Both the position numbers and the translations under genes were made by a program. Shown here piece by piece: positions 1-8,166 of a stretch of DNA of 16,570 nt; positions within the stretch are counted from its first letter, which is position 1, and every line of letters starts with the position of its first letter. This DNA is from Ottowia sp. (lineage in GTDB: Bacteria > Pseudomonadota > Gammaproteobacteria > Burkholderiales > Burkholderiaceae_C), in the NCBI GenBank assembly GCA_023228705.1, contig JALOAS010000071.1:1-16570 (forward strand), given 5' to 3'. The notes under the pieces were generated by a model. The model saw nothing but the letters and a program-made list of their open reading frames with translations. It did not search any database and was not told the DNA's origin.

Positions 1-11
1 AAGGAATTTTC

Positions 12-1055
12 ATGTTTGGACGGATAGGCCGGTACTTTTCCACCGACTTGGCGATTGACCTGGGCACGGCCAACACGCTGATCTACGTGCGCCGCAAGGG
101 CATCGTGCTGGACGAGCCCTCGGTGGTGGCGATCCGCCACGAGGGCGGGCCGCACGGCAAGAAGACCATCCAGGCGGTGGGCCGCGAGGCCAAGGCCATG
201 CTGGGCAAGGTGCCGGGCAACATCGAGGCGATCCGGCCCTTGAAGGACGGCGTCATTGCCGACTTCAACGTCACCGAGCAGATGCTCAAGCAGTTCATCC
301 GCATGGTGCATCCGCGCGGGCTGTTCAAGCCCAGCCCGCGCATCATTGTCTGCGTGCCCTGCGGCTCAACGCAGGTGGAGCGGCGCGCCATTCGCGAGTC
401 CGCCTCGGGCGCCGGCGCCTCGGCCGTGTACCTGATCGAGGAGCCCATGGCCGCGGCCATAGGCGCGGGCCTGCCCGTGAGCGAGGCGCGCGGCTCCATG
501 GTCGTTGACGTGGGCGGGGGCACCACCGAGGTGGGCGTCATCTCGCTGGGCGGCATCGTCTACAAGGGCGCGGCGCGCGTGGGCGGGGACAAGTTTGACG
601 AGGCCATCATCAACTACATCCGGCGCAACTACGGCATGCTCATTGGCGACCAGACCGCCGAGATGATCAAGAAGGAGATAGGCAGCGCGTTCCCCGGTGG
701 CGAGGTCACCGAGCTGGAGGTCAAGGGGCGCAACCTGGCCGAGGGCGTGCCGCGCAGCTTCACGATCAGCAGCAACGAGGTGCTGGAGGCGCTGACCGAG
801 CCGCTCAACGCGATTGTCTCGGAGGTGAAGAAGGCGCTGGAGGGCACGCCGCCGGAGCTGGGCGCGGACATTGCCGAGCGCGGCATGGTGGTCACCGGCG
901 GGGGCGCGTACCTGCACAACCTGGAGCGGCTGCTGGCCGAGGAGACGGGGCTGCCGGTGTTCATGGCCGAGGACCCGGCCACCTGCGTCGTGCGTGGCTG
1001 CGGCATGACGCTGGAGCAGCTGGAGCGGCTCAGCGGCGTGTTCACGGAAGATTGA
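12..1055 (+). CDS. mreB: Rod shape-determining protein MreB (actin homologue)
   Basis: MreB polymerises on the inner face of the cytoplasmic membrane and guides lateral peptidoglycan synthesis by the elongasome. The 347-residue length matches the family. The actin-fold ATP-binding motifs are visible: phosphate 1 loop DLGTANT at residues 16-22, phosphate 2 loop starting at D166 (DVGGGTTEVGV), and the adenosine-side GGG at 296-298 in a VVTGGGAYL context. The phrases EEPMAAAIGAGLPV and VGGDKFDEAIINYIRRNYGMLIG are diagnostic of MreB. The start is fixed by AAGGAA at positions 1-6, five bases before the ATG. It is the first gene of an mreB-mreC-mreD-mrdA cluster; its promoter lies outside the window. 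The 195 bases between it and mreC leave room for separate control of mreC, and a small hairpin (stem 1101-1106/1112-1117) lies there. Confidence 0.98.
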   Translation: MFGRIGRYFSTDLAIDLGTANTLIYVRRKGIVLDEPSVVAIRHEGGPHGKKTIQAVGREAKAMLGKVPGNIEAIRPLKDGVIADFNVTEQMLKQFIRMVHPRGLFKPSPRIIVCVPCGSTQVERRAIRESASGAGASAVYLIEEPMAAAIGAGLPVSEARGSMVVDVGGGTTEVGVISLGGIVYKGAARVGGDKFDEAIINYIRRNYGMLIGDQTAEMIKKEIGSAFPGGEVTELEVKGRNLAEGVPRSFTISSNEVLEALTEPLNAIVSEVKKALEGTPPELGADIAERGMVVTGGGAYLHNLERLLAEETGLPVFMAEDPATCVVRGCGMTLEQLERLSGVFTED

Positions 1056-1250
1056 CGGCTGCCCGCGCCTCCTGCCTGATGCCGGGTCCTGCAGCAACAC
1101 GCGCCGCGGACCGGCGCAGGCGCTGGTTCCCGGCCCTTGCATGCGCCCGCCTGCGCTGCCCGCCCGGCGCCAGGCAGGTGGCAGGAAAGCTGCTCCGCGC
1201 GCACCGATGGGTCCAACTGCTGGCTGCCCCGCATGCGCAAAGCACCGACC

Positions 1251-2234
1251 ATGCTCTTTGAAACGCTGTACAACACGCCGCCTCCCCTGTTCCGCCAGGG
1301 GCAGTCGGCGCTGTCCCGGTTCATCGTGCTCAGTGCACTGGCGCTGTTCCTGATGGTGGCCGACGCGCGCTTTCACATGGTGGAGCAGGTGCGCAACGTC
1401 GTGGCCACCGCGCTGTATCCGGCGCAATGGCTGGCGCTGCGGCCGGTGCTGATGGTCGAGGAGGTCAGCCGTTACTTCACCAGCCTCAAGACCGCGCGCA
1501 AGACGGAAGCGGCCGCGCGCCGCCGCCTGACCGAGCAGTCGCAGCGGGCCGGGCAGGTGGAGCAGCTCCTGCTGGAAAACAACCGCCTGCGCGCGCTGCT
1601 GGACCTGCGCAAGCGCATCCCCGTTGAAGCACAGGCCGCACAAGTCCTGTACGACGCGACCGATCCGTTCAGCCGGCGCGTAGTCATTGGCAAGGGCCGC
1701 ATGCACGGCGTGCGCAGTGGCTCGCCGGTCATGGACGAAACCGGCGTGCTGGGCCAGGTCACGCGGGTCTATCCGCTGGTGAGCGAAGTCACGCTGCTCA
1801 TCGACCGCCAGCAGGTGACGCCGGTGATCAACACGCGCAGCGGCGTGCGCACCGTGGCCTACGGCGCCGCCTCGGCGTACATCGATACGCTGGAGCTGCG
1901 CTACATGTCAGCTGCCGAGGACATGCGCGAAGGCGACCTGCTGGTCACCAGCGGCATAGGCGGCACGTACCCGCCCGGGCTGCCCGTTGCGCGCGTGGGT
2001 GAGATCCAGCCGCGCAGCGACTCCAATTTCATGCGCGTGCGCTGCCAGCCGCTGGCCCAGCTCAGGGGCATCACCATGGTCATGGTGCTCGACCCGGCCG
2101 CGCCACCCGAGCCGGCGCTGCCAGACGCAGACGATGCAACGGCCAACCCCGACGAGAGCGATGATGCGGACCAGGCAGCCGGCAGCGGCGCCGGCGAAGG
2201 CCAGTATCCGCGCAAACCGGAGGCCGGTCCATGA
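1251..2234 (+). CDS. mreC: Rod shape-determining protein MreC
   Basis: MreC is a bitopic membrane protein that links MreB filaments to PBP2 in the periplasm. With this start it has 327 residues. Visible parts are a short cytoplasmic N-terminus with the PPPLFRQG phrase typical of betaproteobacterial MreC, one membrane segment at about residues 24-40, a periplasmic coiled coil at about 65-118 (LLLENNRLRALLDLR), and the two beta-barrel core (GRMHGVRSGSPVMDETGVLGQV, then SGIGGTYPPGLPVARV). The last 35-40 residues are Asp/Ala/Pro-rich and probably disordered. The frame stays open back to an ATG at 1137, but the extra 38 residues look like translated spacer and would push the membrane segment far from the N-terminus, so I chose 1251; 1233 is possible. 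No strong ribosome binding site precedes any of these starts. The stop overlaps the mreD start. Confidence 0.93.
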   Translation: MLFETLYNTPPPLFRQGQSALSRFIVLSALALFLMVADARFHMVEQVRNVVATALYPAQWLALRPVLMVEEVSRYFTSLKTARKTEAAARRRLTEQSQRAGQVEQLLLENNRLRALLDLRKRIPVEAQAAQVLYDATDPFSRRVVIGKGRMHGVRSGSPVMDETGVLGQVTRVYPLVSEVTLLIDRQQVTPVINTRSGVRTVAYGAASAYIDTLELRYMSAAEDMREGDLLVTSGIGGTYPPGLPVARVGEIQPRSDSNFMRVRCQPLAQLRGITMVMVLDPAAPPEPALPDADDATANPDESDDADQAAGSGAGEGQYPRKPEAGP

Positions 2235-2749
2235 GCATGCGCCGCGGCCAACCGCTGCTGCTCCCGCCCCGGCTCTGGTTCATCTGGGCCAGCCTGCTCG
2301 TCGCGCTGATGATCGACCTGCTGCCGCTGGGCCGGCTGCTGTGGATGCCCGACTTCCTGGCCGTGACGCTGGTTTTCTGGGCGGTCCACCAGCCACGGCG
2401 CATCGGCATGGTGGTGGCGTTCTGCTTTGGCCTCGTGCTTGACGTGCACGAGGCGTCGCTGCTCGGACAGCATGCGCTGGCGTATACCGTGCTGATCTAC
2501 TTTGCCATCATGCTGCACCGGCGCATCCAGTGGTTTGCCGTTGCAGACCAGGCGCTGCAGCTGCTGCCCTTGTTTTTTCTCACCCGTATCATTACCATCG
2601 TGCTGCGCCTGCTGGGCGGCGCCACGTTTCCGGGCTGGGAGGTCCTGCTGGCGCCGGTGCTGGAGATGCTGCTGTGGCCACTGGCCAGCGCGCTCCTGCT
2701 GGCGCCGCAGCGGCGCTCGCCCAACCCCGATGCCGACCGCCCGCTGTGA
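2231..2749 (+). CDS. mreD: Rod shape-determining protein MreD
   Basis: MreD is a small polytopic inner-membrane protein of the elongasome, and acts with MreC. It has 172 residues, the normal size. Hydrophobic segments recur through the chain, at about residues 14-34, 40-53, 58-70, 80-95, 107-127 and 138-158. The phrase FGLVLDVHEASLLGQHAL matches the conserved GLxxD...LGxxAL region of the family. The ATG overlaps the mreC stop (ATGA), which implies translational coupling. There are 83 bases between its stop and mrdA, with no terminator. The C-terminus (about 157-172) is basic and proline-rich, probably cytoplasmic. Confidence 0.93.
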   Translation: MSMRRGQPLLLPPRLWFIWASLLVALMIDLLPLGRLLWMPDFLAVTLVFWAVHQPRRIGMVVAFCFGLVLDVHEASLLGQHALAYTVLIYFAIMLHRRIQWFAVADQALQLLPLFFLTRIITIVLRLLGGATFPGWEVLLAPVLEMLLWPLASALLLAPQRRSPNPDADRPL

Positions 2750-2832
2750 ACGCAAGGCTTGACAACGCCCACCCGACCCACAAATGACCGCACCATGGCC
2801 CATCCGAGCAGCCTGCTGACCCCTGTTCCGGC

Positions 2833-4851
2833 ATGAACACCCGCAACGGCACGCGCAAGAACGGCGGCAACGGTGTCGACAGCCAGGTGCGCAACCTGCG
2901 CATCGAACTGTCGCGCTTTCAGCTTCGGCTGGTCGCGGCGGCGCTGCTCGTGCTGTGCGCACTGGCCCTGGTGGGCTGGCGGCTGTATGCGCTGCAGGTC
3001 CTGCGCCACGACGCGCTGACCGAGCGCGCCGACACCAACCGCACCGCCGTCACCCCCATCGTCCCCGAGCGCGGCGAGATCTACGACCGCAACGGCGTGC
3101 TGCTGGCGTCCAACTACAAGGCGTACACGCTGGAAATCACGCCCGCGCAAGTGCAGCGGCCGCTGGACGAAGTCATCGACGCCATCGCCAATATCGTCCC
3201 GGTCACCCGGCTGGACCGGCGCCGCTTTGCCCGGCTGCGTGCCAACTCGCGCAGCTTTGAATCGCTGCCGCTGCTCACGCGCCTCAGCGACGCCGACGTG
3301 GCGCGGCTGGCAAGCCAGATCTACCACTTCAAGGGCATAGAGATCCGCGCCCGCTGGTTCCGCAGCTACCCGCAGGGCCGGACCGCCGCGCACGTCATCG
3401 GCCACATCGGCCGCATCAACGCACAGGAAAAAGACGCCATAGAAGCAAGCGACGAGGTGGCCAACTACCGCGGCACGCAGTACATCGGCAAACTCGGCGT
3501 CGAGAAGAGCTACGAGACGCTGCTGCATGGCACCACCGGCGTCGACCACACGGAAATCTCGGCCAGCGGCCGCGCCGTCCGGCCGCTGGTCACACGACCG
3601 GCGGTGCCGGGAGAGTCCATCCGCCTGTCGCTGGACATCGGCCTGCAAAGACTGGCCGAAGAGCTCTTCGGCGACCATCGCGGCGCGCTGGTCGCCATAG
3701 ACCCCAGCACCGGCGAAGTCCTGGCCATGGTCAGCCAGCCCAGCTACGATCCCAACCTCTTTGTCGAGGGCATAGACCAGCCGACCTGGGACGCGCTCAA
3801 CAACTCGCTTGACTACCCGTTGCTCAACCGCGCCCTGCGCAGCGCGTACCCGCCCGGCTCCACGTACAAGCCGTTCATGGCGCTGGCGGCGCTGGAGACC
3901 GGCGTGCGCCAGGCCGATACGGCCATCATGGACGGCGGATCGTGGACCTACAAGGGCCACACCTTTCGCGCGCTGCACGCGCTCGGCCGCGTTGACCTGT
4001 ACAAGAGCATCGTCAAGTCAAGCAACGTCTACTACTACCAACTGGCGGCCGACCTGGGCGTGGACCGCATCCACGACTTCATGGCGCCGCTGCGCCTGGG
4101 CCAGATCACGGGCATAGACATCCCCGGCGAGAAGCCCGGCGTCCTGCCGTCCAAGGCCTGGAAGGCGCAAACGTACAAGACGCGCGAGCAGCAGACCTGG
4201 TACCCGGGCGAGACCATCTCGCTGGGCATAGGGCAGGGCTACAACAACTTCACGATGCTGCAGCTGGCCAGCGCCACGGCCACGCTGGCCGCCGGTGGCA
4301 TGCACCGCCCGCCGCACCTGATCCAGGCCCGCAGCGATCCGCAGACCGGCAAACTCGTTCCCGTGCCGCCACCGGACGCCGACGATCTCGGGTACGCACC
4401 CGAGCACGTTGCTGCGGTGCTGCAGGGCATGGTCGGCGTCACGCAGGAAGGCACCTCACGCTTTGTCTTTGCCGGCGCGCCGTACATTTCCGGGGGCAAG
4501 ACCGGCACCGCGCAGGCCATCAGCATCGGCAAAGACAGCCGGTACAACGCCGCCGAACTGGCCGAGCGCCAGCGCGACCATTCCGTCTACATCGGCTTTG
4601 CGCCCGCCGAAGCACCGCGGATTGCCGTGGCAGCCCTCGTTGAAAACGCCGGCTTTGGCGCCGCGTACGCGGCGCCGGTGGTGCGCCGCGTCATGGATTA
4701 CTGGCTGGCTGGCCTGGTTCCTACCGACGAAGACATCACGAAGGTCGTTGCCGGCAAGGGCGGCGCGCCCGTGGACTCGTACCCAGGCTCGTTCATGACC
4801 ACCAGGCAGCGCAAGCTCGCAGAAGTGGCGCAACTGTCGGCCGCACACTGA
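2833..4851 (+). CDS. mrdA: Penicillin-binding protein 2 (elongasome peptidoglycan transpeptidase)
   Basis: PBP2 is the class B D,D-transpeptidase that cross-links new peptidoglycan during elongation, and is a beta-lactam target. At 672 residues it is somewhat longer than E. coli PBP2 (633), mostly at the ends. Visible parts are a cytoplasmic N-terminus of about 35 residues, one membrane anchor at about 36-56 (LVAAALLVLCALALVGWRLYAL), the dimerisation region with PERGEIYDRNGVLLA, and the transpeptidase domain. The three active-site motifs are intact: STYK with nucleophile S343, SSN at 396-398, and KTG at 556-558. The phrase YPGETISLGIGQGYN is conserved in PBP2. It lies downstream of mreD. The usual partner rodA does not follow; the next 754 bases hold no convincing gene. 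Confidence 0.97.
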   Translation: MNTRNGTRKNGGNGVDSQVRNLRIELSRFQLRLVAAALLVLCALALVGWRLYALQVLRHDALTERADTNRTAVTPIVPERGEIYDRNGVLLASNYKAYTLEITPAQVQRPLDEVIDAIANIVPVTRLDRRRFARLRANSRSFESLPLLTRLSDADVARLASQIYHFKGIEIRARWFRSYPQGRTAAHVIGHIGRINAQEKDAIEASDEVANYRGTQYIGKLGVEKSYETLLHGTTGVDHTEISASGRAVRPLVTRPAVPGESIRLSLDIGLQRLAEELFGDHRGALVAIDPSTGEVLAMVSQPSYDPNLFVEGIDQPTWDALNNSLDYPLLNRALRSAYPPGSTYKPFMALAALETGVRQADTAIMDGGSWTYKGHTFRALHALGRVDLYKSIVKSSNVYYYQLAADLGVDRIHDFMAPLRLGQITGIDIPGEKPGVLPSKAWKAQTYKTREQQTWYPGETISLGIGQGYNNFTMLQLASATATLAAGGMHRPPHLIQARSDPQTGKLVPVPPPDADDLGYAPEHVAAVLQGMVGVTQEGTSRFVFAGAPYISGGKTGTAQAISIGKDSRYNAAELAERQRDHSVYIGFAPAEAPRIAVAALVENAGFGAAYAAPVVRRVMDYWLAGLVPTDEDITKVVAGKGGAPVDSYPGSFMTTRQRKLAEVAQLSAAH

Positions 4852-4858
4852 CCCCGGC

Positions 4859-4872
4859 GCCCGCATGCGGGC
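4859..4872. terminator. Perfect 14-base GC palindrome after mrdA, possible weak terminator
   Basis: GCCCGCATGCGGGC is its own reverse complement and begins eight bases after the mrdA stop. It can form a stem, but no T-run follows, so at best it is a Rho-assisted 3' end or an RNA stabiliser. It is the only structure that I see marking the end of the mre operon. Confidence 0.25.
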
Positions 4873-4879
4873 CGCCGCC

Positions 4880-5500
4880 GTCGCGCATCAGGACGCCGCC
4901 CAAGGCGCTTCCGGCCTGGTGTCCGGCCAAACCGCCATCGCGTGCTGGCCCGGCCGGTCATGCGAAACGCCGTGAGCGCAGGCCAGGCCTGGCGCCTCTT
5001 TTGCGTGCCGGAAGAACAGCGCAAGAAGCTCGCGCTGCGCACCGATAAAACAGCTGCCGTGCTTCGTGTGCGAGCACGCCGAAAAAGAAAGCGCCGAGGG
5101 CCGACCCCGATGTCTCCGATGGCGGCGGGCGCTGAATGCCCGGCTGCTGGCTGACGCAAACGTCCACCCCGGGGGAGACCGGGTCCGCACCCCGCATCTG
5201 CAGTTGCGCCACCTGCCCGCGGGACGGCGCTGCCGTCTGGCAGCCTGTTGCCTCAGGCGCCGTGCCCAGCAGCGACTGCCGCCGGGCCGCAAAGCGGAAG
5301 CGCCTGCGCGGCTTCGGCATCTCAGCCAAGTCGGCCTGCTGGGCATGGGCTGGCTGCATCCACCCCATGAACTGCGTGATGGGCAATCGGGATCGCGCTC
5401 GCCCGCATGGCGGAGCCAGCCACCGGTTCACTGCCCAAAAAAAACGCATCGCTCCGCCGCAGCACATGCATTGTGGGCCGCGCTGTAACGGCTTGCTCCG
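4880..5500. repeat. Gene-free region, possible dispersed non-coding repeat (remnant)
   Basis: The stretch 4852-5605 has no gene that I can defend. Open frames of 130-215 codons overlap here on both strands, but they show no domain, no convincing start site and no plausible protein composition; they are what high GC content produces by chance. On the minus strand, frames across about 4958-5370 translate into strings such as LFYRCAARASC and HGSCFIGAQRELLALFF. From memory these resemble spurious hypothetical proteins called repeatedly in Comamonadaceae genomes, which would make this a dispersed repeat rather than a gene. That is recollection, not a search. The stretch occupies the place where rodA is expected. 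The final 100 bases before 5606 should hold the promoter of the cytochrome gene, but I see no clear -35/-10 pair. Confidence 0.3.
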
Positions 5501-5605
5501 TTGCCGCATCCAACCGGACAGGGGCCGTGCAGCAGGTGAAGCCCCTCCCGGGCAGCTGTCACTTCGGCCAGCAACCCACTTACACGCCAACACGAGGAGC
5601 AAGAC

Positions 5606-7111
5606 ATGCGCAAGCCACCCATCCGTTTCTGGCTGTCACTGCCGTCCAGGCATCTGGCGGCGGCCCTCGCCGGCAGCACGCTGGTTTTGAGTGCCTGCGG
5701 CGGCGGCTCGCAGCCGGTGAGCCAGGTTCCGCAGGTGCCGCTGGACCCCCAACTGGTAGCCGATGGCCAGGAGATCTTCCGTTACGACACCTTTGGCGAC
5801 GAAACGTTCTGGACCGACTTGCTCAAAATGAACGAAGTCATAGCATCGGCCGTGGACCCGCTGACTGCAGCATCGGTCGGCCTGAAGATCGATGCCGAGG
5901 CGCTGCCGGATGAAGTGGTTGCTGGTGTCCTCGATGGAAGCATCCCGCTGGACGATCCGCAGACGACGCTGGCGCTGCTCAGCCTGGACGCCGTGGTGGG
6001 TGCCCGGGGCGAAGTCAGCACGGACGCTGACGGCATCATGCACCTGGACCGATTCGGCATCACCTGCGCGCTCTGCCACTCCACCGTCAGTCGCGACCTG
6101 GACCTGCCCGTTGCAGGCAGCGGGGGCGTGAATCTGCGCGGCATCGTCGGCAAGCGGCTGGACGGCTGGCCCAACCGCGACTTGCAGCCGGGAACCATCA
6201 TTTCGCTGTCGCCCGCACTCACTGACGATCAATCTGCAGAATATGCGTCCTGGGCAGCAGACTTCGGCGCCGGCTTTTACGATCCGCGCATCAACGTGTG
6301 GACCGACCCCGGCAGCAACCCGGCGCTGGCGGGCACCGACGTCGACGCCAACCTCGCTGCCTACAAGGCCAAGGGCGGCAACCCGGTGGTGATCCCGCCG
6401 GCGTTCGGCCTGGTCGGGCTGGACAAGGCCATCTTCACCGGCGACGGCGATACCGCGCACGAACCGGCGGGCCCGGTGTCGTACTGGAACCGTTACGTTG
6501 GCGTGGTGCAGATGCACGGACACGGCACCTTCAGCGACGAGCGGCTCACCATCAACGGCCAGCCGCTCTCGGTCGACCACCGCGAAGGCGACGACCGGAT
6601 CACCGGCATCCTGCCGGCGCTGGAAGCGTACCAATGGTCCCTTCCCGCACCCTCGCTGGAAGAACACGGCGCCACGTGGAACGTCAGCGCCAGCCTGGAC
6701 GCAGCGGCCGTTGCGCGCGGCAAGACCCTGTTCAACGGCCAGGCCAACTGCGCAAGCTGCCACAGCGGCGACGCGTTGACCGATGTCAACACCGCCGGCC
6801 TGCACCCGGCCAGCGCCAGCGTTGCGCTGGACAGGGACTACATCAACTTCTCGGCAACCAGGCAATGGCGCGTGACTCCGCTCAGGGGCATCTGGCAGCA
6901 CCCGCCGTACTTCCACGACGGCTCCGGCGCCTTTGACAAGGACACGGGACTGTGCATGGACGGTTCGGGCATAGGCGCGCTGGCAGGTACCGACCGGGCC
7001 ACCGAGGACCTGGCTTGCGTCGTCAACCGCTACAACGCGGCGGACGGGCACGACCTGCAACTGACCGGCGCCCAGCGTGCCGACCTGGTCCAGTACCTGA
7101 AGTCGCTGTAG
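5606..7111 (+). CDS. Di-haem c-type cytochrome lipoprotein, CcP/MauG-like
   Basis: This is a predicted periplasmic lipoprotein of 501 residues that binds two c-type haems. The signal peptide ends in a lipobox L28-S29-A30 with lipidated C31. Haem site 1 is CALCH at 154-158 and haem site 2 is CASCH at 382-386. Near the C-terminus, TPLRGIWQHPPYFHDGSGAF and the closing DLVQYLKSL resemble the second haem domain of cytochrome c peroxidases and MauG. The N-terminal region (FRYDTFGDETFWTDLLKMNEVI, then the RLDGWPNRDLQPGTI block) is unlike classic CcpA; from memory it matches a widespread uncharacterised cytochrome family with some likeness to RoxA-type proteins. The substrate is unknown; peroxidase or other oxidase activity is inference. 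GAGGAG at 5594-5599 supports the start. It stands alone as a single-gene unit and ends at a strong terminator. Confidence 0.85.
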   Translation: MRKPPIRFWLSLPSRHLAAALAGSTLVLSACGGGSQPVSQVPQVPLDPQLVADGQEIFRYDTFGDETFWTDLLKMNEVIASAVDPLTAASVGLKIDAEALPDEVVAGVLDGSIPLDDPQTTLALLSLDAVVGARGEVSTDADGIMHLDRFGITCALCHSTVSRDLDLPVAGSGGVNLRGIVGKRLDGWPNRDLQPGTIISLSPALTDDQSAEYASWAADFGAGFYDPRINVWTDPGSNPALAGTDVDANLAAYKAKGGNPVVIPPAFGLVGLDKAIFTGDGDTAHEPAGPVSYWNRYVGVVQMHGHGTFSDERLTINGQPLSVDHREGDDRITGILPALEAYQWSLPAPSLEEHGATWNVSASLDAAAVARGKTLFNGQANCASCHSGDALTDVNTAGLHPASASVALDRDYINFSATRQWRVTPLRGIWQHPPYFHDGSGAFDKDTGLCMDGSGIGALAGTDRATEDLACVVNRYNAADGHDLQLTGAQRADLVQYLKSL

Positions 7112-7169
7112 CAAGAGCCGGCAAGCCCCGGCCGCGGGCGTGCCGGCACGTGGCCCGGCGTGCCCCTTC

Positions 7170-7197
7170 ACCCAGCCCGGCTTGCCGGGCTGGGTTT
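7170..7197 (+). terminator. Rho-independent terminator after the di-haem cytochrome gene
   Basis: A perfect 11-bp GC-rich stem (7170-7180 with 7185-7195) with a four-base CTTG loop ends in TTT, 58 bases after the stop codon. The T-run is short, but the stem is very stable. It works in the plus direction only, because the minus-strand side has no T-run, and it separates this gene from the convergent tRNA. Confidence 0.75.
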
Positions 7198-7271
7198 CGC
7201 GTTGACTGGCGGCAGCATCGACGTCCATGCCGGGCATGCGCCAGCTGGCGTGCTGCTTCCTGCCTGTGAAT

Positions 7272-7348
7272 TGGCGCGCTCGGCGGGACTCGAACCCACG
7301 ACCCCTGGCTTCGGAGGCCAGTACTCTATCCAGCTGAGCTACGAGCGC
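7272..7348 (-). tRNA. tRNA-Arg (anticodon CCG, reads CGG)
   Basis: Read on the minus strand this is a 77-base tRNA that includes the encoded CCA end (7272-7274). The acceptor stem GCGCTCG (7348-7342) pairs with CGAGCGC (7282-7276), with discriminator G at 7275. The D arm carries AGCTCAGCTGGATAGAGT. The anticodon stem CTGGC/GCCAG encloses the loop CTCCGAA, with anticodon CCG at 7314-7312. The T arm has the GTTCGAGTC core. It sits between the cytochrome terminator and the efflux repressor gene. The tetR-like gene is upstream on the same strand with no terminator between, so readthrough is possible. No duplicated tRNA 3' end, integrase or other sign of insertion is seen nearby. Confidence 0.97.
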
Positions 7349-7424
7349 CTGGATTGCAGCAGAACCCGGGAGCCGCCACGTGCCTGCAAACTTGCGGACA
7401 CGCGTGGTTGCGCGGGGGCTGCAC

Positions 7425-8084
7425 CTATTGATTATGACTGATCTGACCTGGCGCCGCCGCTTCGTCGCTGGCTATTGCCAGGCCGACGCCATCGAGGAAA
7501 AAAGCCATGGCGTTGGCACCGGTCTGCTCCAGGTCAAAGCAGGGGTCGAGCAGCCAGCCGTAGATGAGGCCGTGCAGCAGCGCGTGCAGGCTGCGGGCCA
7601 GTTCCAGCGCTGGCGCGGGAAGCGCGCGGCCCCGGTTGGCAGCGGTCTGCTCCAGGATCTGGCAACCCTGCGTCAGGTTGATGCGGTACAGGGCGATGTG
7701 CCGGGCCACCATGGGCCCCATTTCTTCCGCGTGCTCGACCTTCTGCATGGCGATTTGCAGCACGCGCCGGGTCCGGGCGTCGTGCGCGATCTGGTGCAGG
7801 ACGCCGCGCAGATGAGCACACCAGGCGCGCAGCACATCCCCTTCCTGCTTCATCACGCGGTCCATGTCGACTTCCAGCGGCAGCGTGACGCGCTCGAGCA
7901 TGGCGTCAAACAGGTCGGCCTTGTCCTTAAAATGCCAGTACACGGCGCCCCGCGTGACGCCGGCCGTACGGGCAATGTCTGCCAGCGAGGTCCGCGACAC
8001 CCCGCGCTTCTGGAACAGGCGTTCGGCAGCATCCAGCAGCGTCGATCGCGTCAGGAGCGCATCTTTTTTGGTGCGGCGGGCCAT
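7425..8084 (-). CDS. acrR: TetR/AcrR-family repressor of the adjacent RND efflux operon
   Basis: This is a 219-residue transcriptional repressor of the AcrR/TtgR/BpeR type. The N-terminal DNA-binding domain opens with MARRTKKDALLTR; the helix-turn-helix spans about residues 32-53 (TSLADIARTAGVTRGAVYWHF), almost identical in pattern to AcrR. The C-terminal helical region (about 70-210) is the ligand-binding and dimerisation domain. Multidrug ligands are known for the family but cannot be inferred here. The frame stays open to an ATG at 8153, but that start lies upstream of the likely -10 element (8138-8143) on this strand and inside the operator, so the ATG at 8084, which gives the standard family N-terminus, is correct. 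No good Shine-Dalgarno sequence precedes it. It is divergent from acrA, and probably represses both itself and the pump genes. Confidence 0.93.
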   Translation of the reverse strand: MARRTKKDALLTRSTLLDAAERLFQKRGVSRTSLADIARTAGVTRGAVYWHFKDKADLFDAMLERVTLPLEVDMDRVMKQEGDVLRAWCAHLRGVLHQIAHDARTRRVLQIAMQKVEHAEEMGPMVARHIALYRINLTQGCQILEQTAANRGRALPAPALELARSLHALLHGLIYGWLLDPCFDLEQTGANAMAFFLDGVGLAIASDEAAAPGQISHNQ

Positions 8085-8137
8085 GATGTAGCAAAAAAAG
8101 GACGGCAACACGGCAAGAGTGCCTGTTTGCGGGTCGG

Positions 8138-8166
8138 ATTCTACAACATACATTCAAGGATGTATC
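8138..8166 (-). promoter_or_regulatory. Predicted promoter of the acrR-like gene
   Basis: On the minus strand, -35 GATACA (8166-8161) and -10 TAGAAT (8143-8138) are separated by exactly 17 bases. Predicted transcription starts near 8131, leaving a leader of about 45 bases before the ATG at 8084. The 24-base dyad covers the -35 and spacer. Confidence 0.55.

Noticed and set aside
366..3978. Long minus-strand frames opposite mreB, mreC and mrdA
   Set aside because: Their positions are fully explained by the plus-strand genes; composition is atypical and no start signals are seen.
4958..5690. Overlapping 150-215 codon frames on both strands in the gap after mrdA
   Set aside because: No ribosome binding site, domain or coherent codon pattern favours any of them, and one overlaps the well-supported start of the cytochrome gene.
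7239..7250. Perfect palindrome CGCCAGCTGGCG downstream of the tRNA
   Set aside because: No T-run on either side and no regulatory context; short GC palindromes are common in such sequence.
7272..8084. tRNA-Arg next to the efflux locus as an integration site of a genomic island
   Set aside because: There is no integrase, no repeated tRNA 3' end and no compositional break; the efflux locus looks like core genome.
8085..8153. N-terminal extension of the repressor to the ATG at 8153
   Set aside because: It would start inside the operator and upstream of the predicted -10, and adds residues absent from the family.
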